Source: CAZYSK01 sp964649415 (lineage in GTDB: Bacteria > Chloroflexota > Anaerolineae > B4-G1). From it: a stretch of 23,711 nt of DNA. Shown piece after piece: positions 20,343-23,711 of this stretch (position 1 is the stretch's first letter; each line of letters begins with the position of its first letter). A program made the position numbers and the translations under genes. The notes beneath the pieces were generated by a model. The model did no database searches, was not told where the DNA came from, and saw only the letters and a list, made by a program, of their open reading frames with translations. The stretch lies in the NCBI GenBank assembly GCA_964649415.1, contig CAZYSK010000086.1, forward strand, positions 1-23,711. The letters are read 5' to 3'.

Positions 20343-22803
20343 CCCCGCTCGGAGCGGTCCGCAGTATCTCTGCTGGCTCTTCTGCATGGCAATTGGGGAT
20401 GGTGAAGACAAACGTCGTTCCCACCTCTGGTTCGGATTCGCACCAGATGCGCCCGCCGTGGCGATGGATCAGGGTCTGCGCGCAGGGCAGGCCGAGTGCC
20501 TCCCCCGGGACGTCTTGCTTGCCAGCGCGGCGGAACGGGGCGAATACTTTGTCCATGTCTTCCTCCGCGATCCCCCGTCCGTTGTCGCGGACGGAGAACG
20601 TGGTGCTGTCGGGGGTGCTCTCGGCGGCGATCTCGATCTCTCCGGGGCGCTTGCCGTCGAGATAGGCGATGGCGTTTTCCAGCAGGCTGCTCATTATCTG
20701 CTCCATGGCGCTGCGATCGGCGACAACGTTGGGCAACGGACCGATGCTTATCTTCACGTCGCACATCTCGATCTGGGAGGCCAGCCTCTGCAGGACGGCC
20801 CGGACGACTGCATCGACGTCAACTGACTCCAGGCGGATCGCGCGACGGCCCAGGCGGGACAGCTTCAACATAGCGTTGATCAGGTGGGCTATGCGCGTCA
20901 CGGACGAGTCGATGAAACCCAGGGCCTCGGGTACGTCGTTCTCCAGCAGTGCGGTCACTCTCTGGCGCTGTCTCTCATCCAGGCTCGGCAGCGCCGCGAT
21001 CACCGTGGAACCGAGTACGGCCAGAGCGGCGCGCAGCTCGGAAGAGAATCCCTGAAGGTTGACCAGCGGCGCCCGCAGGTGATGGGTGAACGTATAGGTG
21101 AATTGCCTGATCTCTTCGTTGCGTAGTTCTAGGTCAGCGGCATACTGCCGGAGCAGTTCCTGTGCCTGCTTGCTCTCGGTGATGTCGGCTGAAACGACCA
21201 GCACGCAGTTGGGGTTGTCCTTGATGGCCAACGGCATCTTGGTAGATTGGAACCATCTCGTCGTGCCGTCGGGCAGTGTGAAGGGTTGTTCCGGGATGAA
21301 CTTGGGTTGCTGAGTTTCAATGACTTCGCGGTCGGTTTTCAGGTAGCTCTGGATCTCCTCCTCGCTGGCGTTGGCTATTTCGATGTAGTCGCGTTCGTTC
21401 CTTCCGACCATATCCTCCGGCGTTGGTCCGTATAACTTCGCCGTCTCCTCGTTCGCCAGGATGAAGTTGCCATCCTGGTCTTTGACGAAGATGCACACCG
21501 GAGTTGCGTCAATGACTTGGCGCATCAGGTCCTTGCTTTCCCGCAATGCCTTCTCCGTTTTCTGGCGTTCTGCGATTTCCCGCTGGGCCCGGTCGTACAG
21601 CCGGGCGTTTTCGATCGCGTTGGCCAGTTGATCGGCCAGCGTTTGCAGGACTGCTGTGTCCTCTTCTCCAAAGGCCTCCGTTTCCGTAGATTGCACGTCG
21701 AGTACCCCGATCACCTGTTGTTTCACCTTCAAAGGCAACGCGATCTCGGTGCAGGTGTGTGGTGGGGCGGTTGCATGTGGATCCGTGGATTCGTGTTCTG
21801 CCGCAAGTCCCGCATTGTGTGTGGTGCGCCATCGGGATGGCGCCTTCTTAGAGATGATGGTGCACGGTTCGCCGGAGGCGGCGACCCGGCCCACGATTTC
21901 GGCATCACCCACTTTCACCTTGTGTCCTCGCGCTGGCATGCGCTGCCCGCGTTCGCCTTGTGCATCGGATGCAGCCTGCAGCACTGCCCACTCACCGGTG
22001 GAATCCAGCAGGAAGATCTCGGTATGTAGGAGACCGAGTTGTGTGTTGACCAGGGCCGCGGCCCGAGGCAGGAGTTCCTGCACATCCAGCACCGAGTTCG
22101 CCTCTCGGGCGATGATGGCGGTTGCCTCCAGGTGACGAGCACGACGTTGCAGTTCGCCGGTCCGTTCGGCTATCCGCTTCTCCAACTGTCGTTTGTGCTG
22201 CTCCAGTTCGACTGCGTAGCGATGGGCGCGTTGGAGTCCCTCGCGGATGCTCTGCACGGTGAAGTGTGTCAGGATGGTCGTCAGGCCCAAGGTCGCGGTG
22301 AACGTGATGGGATAGGCGACGTTGATGGTCGTGACCGCGGGAGATGCCGTGAGTACGCCACTGGTCTCGGCGAGAAAGAGTGCCAGCGTAGCCAGTATGC
22401 TAAGCAGGCCGCATATCACTGATGCACGCATGCCTAGGAGCATGGCAGCGATGCCGATGATCAGGAAATAGCCTGTGAGACTGGGGTCGCGCACGCTGCC
22501 ATGGGCGTAGATCAGAACGGTGATGCCTGCCCACAGCGTGAATGACAGCAGTATGCCGGTAGCACGTACGTGGCCGCGGTGCAGGAGGAACCGCAACCCC
22601 AGAACCATCGCCACCAGTCCTGCGCCGAGTGTCAGGACGAAAACGATCTCGGTCTGCTTAATTGGAATCAAAGCGGCGGTTCCCAGCACCGTGGCCGCGA
22701 GGATGGCGATCAACATCAGGTTGGTCAATCTGGCGGTGCGTGTCTTGTGTGAATCGCCCTCAAACACTGGCCCGGCGAGGGCTTGTCTGATTCTCTCAAT
22801 CAT
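20338..22803 (-). CDS. Membrane histidine kinase with GAF and PAS domains (phytochrome-kinase type)
   Basis: 821 residues. About six membrane segments at the N-terminus (~25-185), a coiled coil (~190-225, LEQHKRQLEKRIAERTGELQ), GAF (~230-430), PAS (~450-555, VCIFVKDQDGNFILANEETAKLYG), a HisKA domain with phospho-His H574 (FTHHLRAPLVNLQGFSSEL) and HATPase (~690-800: N box SLLENAIAYL, G1 RDNGRGI). The G2 box reads GEALGL where the partner kinase at the window edge has GEGMGL, losing one glycine of the ATP lid. The HisKA type and its pairing with Rcp1-like regulators resemble phytochrome-family kinases, though no chromophore domain is present. The GAF domain contains a translated palindromic element (KKAPSRWRTTHN). 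The ATG at 22803 lacks a convincing Shine-Dalgarno, and two palindromic elements lie directly upstream. Confidence 0.9.
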   Translation of the reverse strand: MIERIRQALAGPVFEGDSHKTRTARLTNLMLIAILAATVLGTAALIPIKQTEIVFVLTLGAGLVAMVLGLRFLLHRGHVRATGILLSFTLWAGITVLIYAHGSVRDPSLTGYFLIIGIAAMLLGMRASVICGLLSILATLALFLAETSGVLTASPAVTTINVAYPITFTATLGLTTILTHFTVQSIREGLQRAHRYAVELEQHKRQLEKRIAERTGELQRRARHLEATAIIAREANSVLDVQELLPRAAALVNTQLGLLHTEIFLLDSTGEWAVLQAASDAQGERGQRMPARGHKVKVGDAEIVGRVAASGEPCTIISKKAPSRWRTTHNAGLAAEHESTDPHATAPPHTCTEIALPLKVKQQVIGVLDVQSTETEAFGEEDTAVLQTLADQLANAIENARLYDRAQREIAERQKTEKALRESKDLMRQVIDATPVCIFVKDQDGNFILANEETAKLYGPTPEDMVGRNERDYIEIANASEEEIQSYLKTDREVIETQQPKFIPEQPFTLPDGTTRWFQSTKMPLAIKDNPNCVLVVSADITESKQAQELLRQYAADLELRNEEIRQFTYTFTHHLRAPLVNLQGFSSELRAALAVLGSTVIAALPSLDERQRQRVTALLENDVPEALGFIDSSVTRIAHLINAMLKLSRLGRRAIRLESVDVDAVVRAVLQRLASQIEMCDVKISIGPLPNVVADRSAMEQIMSSLLENAIAYLDGKRPGEIEIAAESTPDSTTFSVRDNGRGIAEEDMDKVFAPFRRAGKQDVPGEALGLPCAQTLIHRHGGRIWCESEPEVGTTFVFTIPNCHAEEPAEILRTAPSGA
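21820..21864 (+). repeat. Palindromic element, copy 10, inside the kinase GAF domain
   Basis: The element at 21829-21855 starts CCATCGGGATGGCGCC. Flanks TGTGGTGCG and GATGGTGCA match at 6 of 9. Read on the minus strand it inserts 12 codons in frame (around residues 317-328) in a variable loop of the GAF domain. Confidence 0.88.
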
Positions 22804-22814
22804 ATTGCCATATT

Positions 22815-22895
22815 GCCTCGATCATCCTTACGAAGGCGCCATTCCGATGGCGCTCGATCATCCTTACGAAGGCGCCATTCCGATGGCGCTCGATC
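22815..22895 (-). repeat. Palindromic element, copies 11 and 12 in tandem
   Basis: Two identical-looking reverse-orientation elements (22824-22850 and 22860-22886). Flanks are GCCTCGATC (22815), CGCTCGATC (22851) and CGCTCGATC (22887): two perfect and one 7 of 9. The period is 36 bp, as at 11844-11924. They fill the 137-bp gap between the second regulator and the kinase start. Confidence 0.95.
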
Positions 22896-22940
22896 ATATG
22901 CTTGGTCCGCGGGAGGTTCTGTGTAGAGATTTCTTGCCGT

Positions 22941-23384
22941 TCACCCATTGTCTGGTACTGTGACCACGGACAGGAAGAGTCCCAGTTGGCGCACTGCCCT
23001 CGAGAACTGCTCGTATTCCACCGGCTTGGTGACGTAGACGCTGCAGCCGAGATCGTAGCACCGCGATACCTCGCGGGCATCGTCGGTGGTGGTCAACACG
23101 ATCACGGGGATGTGCTTCGTCCTCGTGTCTGCCTTGATGCGCTTGAGTACCTGATAGCCGTCGAGCACCGGTAGGTTGAGATCCAGAAGCACCAAGAGCG
23201 GCGAGGGATGGTCGCTGTTGGCGTATTCCCCCTCACCGAACAGGTAGTCGAGCGCCTGTTGGCCGTTGTTGGCGGTGATGATCTCGTTCGCCAGGTTCGA
23301 GCGGCGCAGGTTCTTCTCGACCAACCGGGCGTGACCCGGGTCGTCTTCTACCAACAGGATCGTTACCTCATGTGTTTCAGACAT
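22941..23384 (-). CDS. Rcp1-like response regulator
   Basis: Complete 147-residue receiver protein: E13/D14, phospho-acceptor D68 (LLDLNLPVLDGYQ), LTTTDDAREV, K120 (VTKPVEY). It is closely similar along its whole length to the regulator at 19843-20284, sharing KNLRRSN, GQQALDY and DLGCSVYVTKP-type blocks, so the two are recent paralogues. AAAGGA precedes the ATG at 23384. The ATG lies 8 bases inside the upstream kinase gene, which suggests translational coupling and a cognate pair. Confidence 0.95.
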   Translation of the reverse strand: MSETHEVTILLVEDDPGHARLVEKNLRRSNLANEIITANNGQQALDYLFGEGEYANSDHPSPLLVLLDLNLPVLDGYQVLKRIKADTRTKHIPVIVLTTTDDAREVSRCYDLGCSVYVTKPVEYEQFSRAVRQLGLFLSVVTVPDNG

Positions 23385-23711
23385 CGTTCATTCCTTTCGT
23401 GGGCTGATTGGGGATGGTGAAGCTGAAGGTCGTCCCCACGCCCGGTTCTGACTCGCACCAGATGCGCCCGCCGTGGCGACGCAAGAGGGTCTGCACGTAG
23501 GCCAGCCCCATGCCTTCGCCCGGCACGTCCTGCGTGCCGGCGCGGCGGAACGGGGCGAACACCTTGGCCATGTCTTCGGGCGCGATGCCGCGCCCGTTGT
23601 CGCGCACGTGGAACGTCACCTCGTCGTCGCCGGACGCAACGTCCGCGCGCTGGGCTGTGATCTCGATCACGCCCGGGCGGTTGGGGTCGAGGTACTTGAC
23701 GGCGTTGCCCA
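23377..23711 (-). CDS. Histidine kinase, C-terminal part (truncated by window edge)
   Basis: The HATPase end of a sensor kinase whose start lies beyond the window; the frame is open to 23711. Visible: GNAVKYLDPNRPG (N-box tail), VRDNGRGIAPEDM (G1), VFAPFRRAGTQDVPGEGMGL (F and G2 boxes), RRHGGRIWCESEPGVGTTF. The sequence is very close to the C-terminus of the kinase at 20338-22803, indicating a duplicated kinase-regulator unit. The TGA stop (23377-23379) overlaps the regulator start. Confidence 0.93.
   Translation of the reverse strand, partial: GNAVKYLDPNRPGVIEITAQRADVASGDDEVTFHVRDNGRGIAPEDMAKVFAPFRRAGTQDVPGEGMGLAYVQTLLRRHGGRIWCESEPGVGTTFSFTIPNQPTKGMNDV

Overview
This is a GC-rich bacterial chromosome fragment, probably from an uncultured member of the Chloroflexota (Anaerolineae-like). 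That placement is inferred from the mix of a Fe-S fumarase, a four-part 2-oxoacid:ferredoxin oxidoreductase, a lipoprotein penicillin-binding protein with Thr/Pro-rich linkers, very large multi-GAF hybrid kinases and heavy short-repeat content. A run of exactly 100 N (19743-19842) shows it is a scaffold from a draft or metagenome assembly.

Layout. (1) 159-5394, plus strand: a central-carbon operon with the two subunits of class I fumarase, then 2-oxoacid:ferredoxin oxidoreductase in the order delta (ferredoxin), alpha, and a beta-gamma fusion. Together these could interconvert fumarate/malate and a 2-oxoacid/acyl-CoA in an oxidative or reductive TCA segment. (2) 5585-12898, mixed strands: an unrecognised 423-residue protein, a lipoprotein glycoside hydrolase with an apparently leaderless promoter, a MecA-like transpeptidase following a Maf pyrophosphatase, and a cation diffusion facilitator. 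(3) 12888-23711, all minus strand: a signal-transduction cluster. In transcription order it holds the tail of a histidine kinase, an Rcp1-like response regulator, a membrane GAF-PAS histidine kinase, a second Rcp1-like regulator (cut by the gap), a 1553-residue REC-PAS-GAF4-HisKA-HATPase-REC-REC hybrid kinase, a REC-CpaE-like protein, a broken TPR gene and a free HPt protein. The kinase/regulator pairs look like a tandem duplication, and the HPt protein could be the phosphorelay partner of the hybrid kinase.

The most unusual content is the repeats. A 27-bp palindromic element occurs at least 12 times, flanked by 9-bp direct repeats that look like target-site duplications. 27 + 9 = 36 bp, so an insertion keeps the reading frame. 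Copies lie inside the coding sequence of the ferredoxin subunit, the HPt protein and the GAF domain of a kinase, and one interrupts the TPR remnant, whose reading frame is restored exactly when 36 bp are removed. Other repeat families (TTGGAGG-type minisatellites, CCCCAAA arrays, AGCGGGGCGTCC hairpins, a 53-bp palindromic tandem array) also extend into genes and seem to encode extra segments in fumarase, Maf, the hybrid kinase, the glycoside hydrolase and the penicillin-binding protein. No transposase, tRNA, rRNA or CRISPR array was seen.
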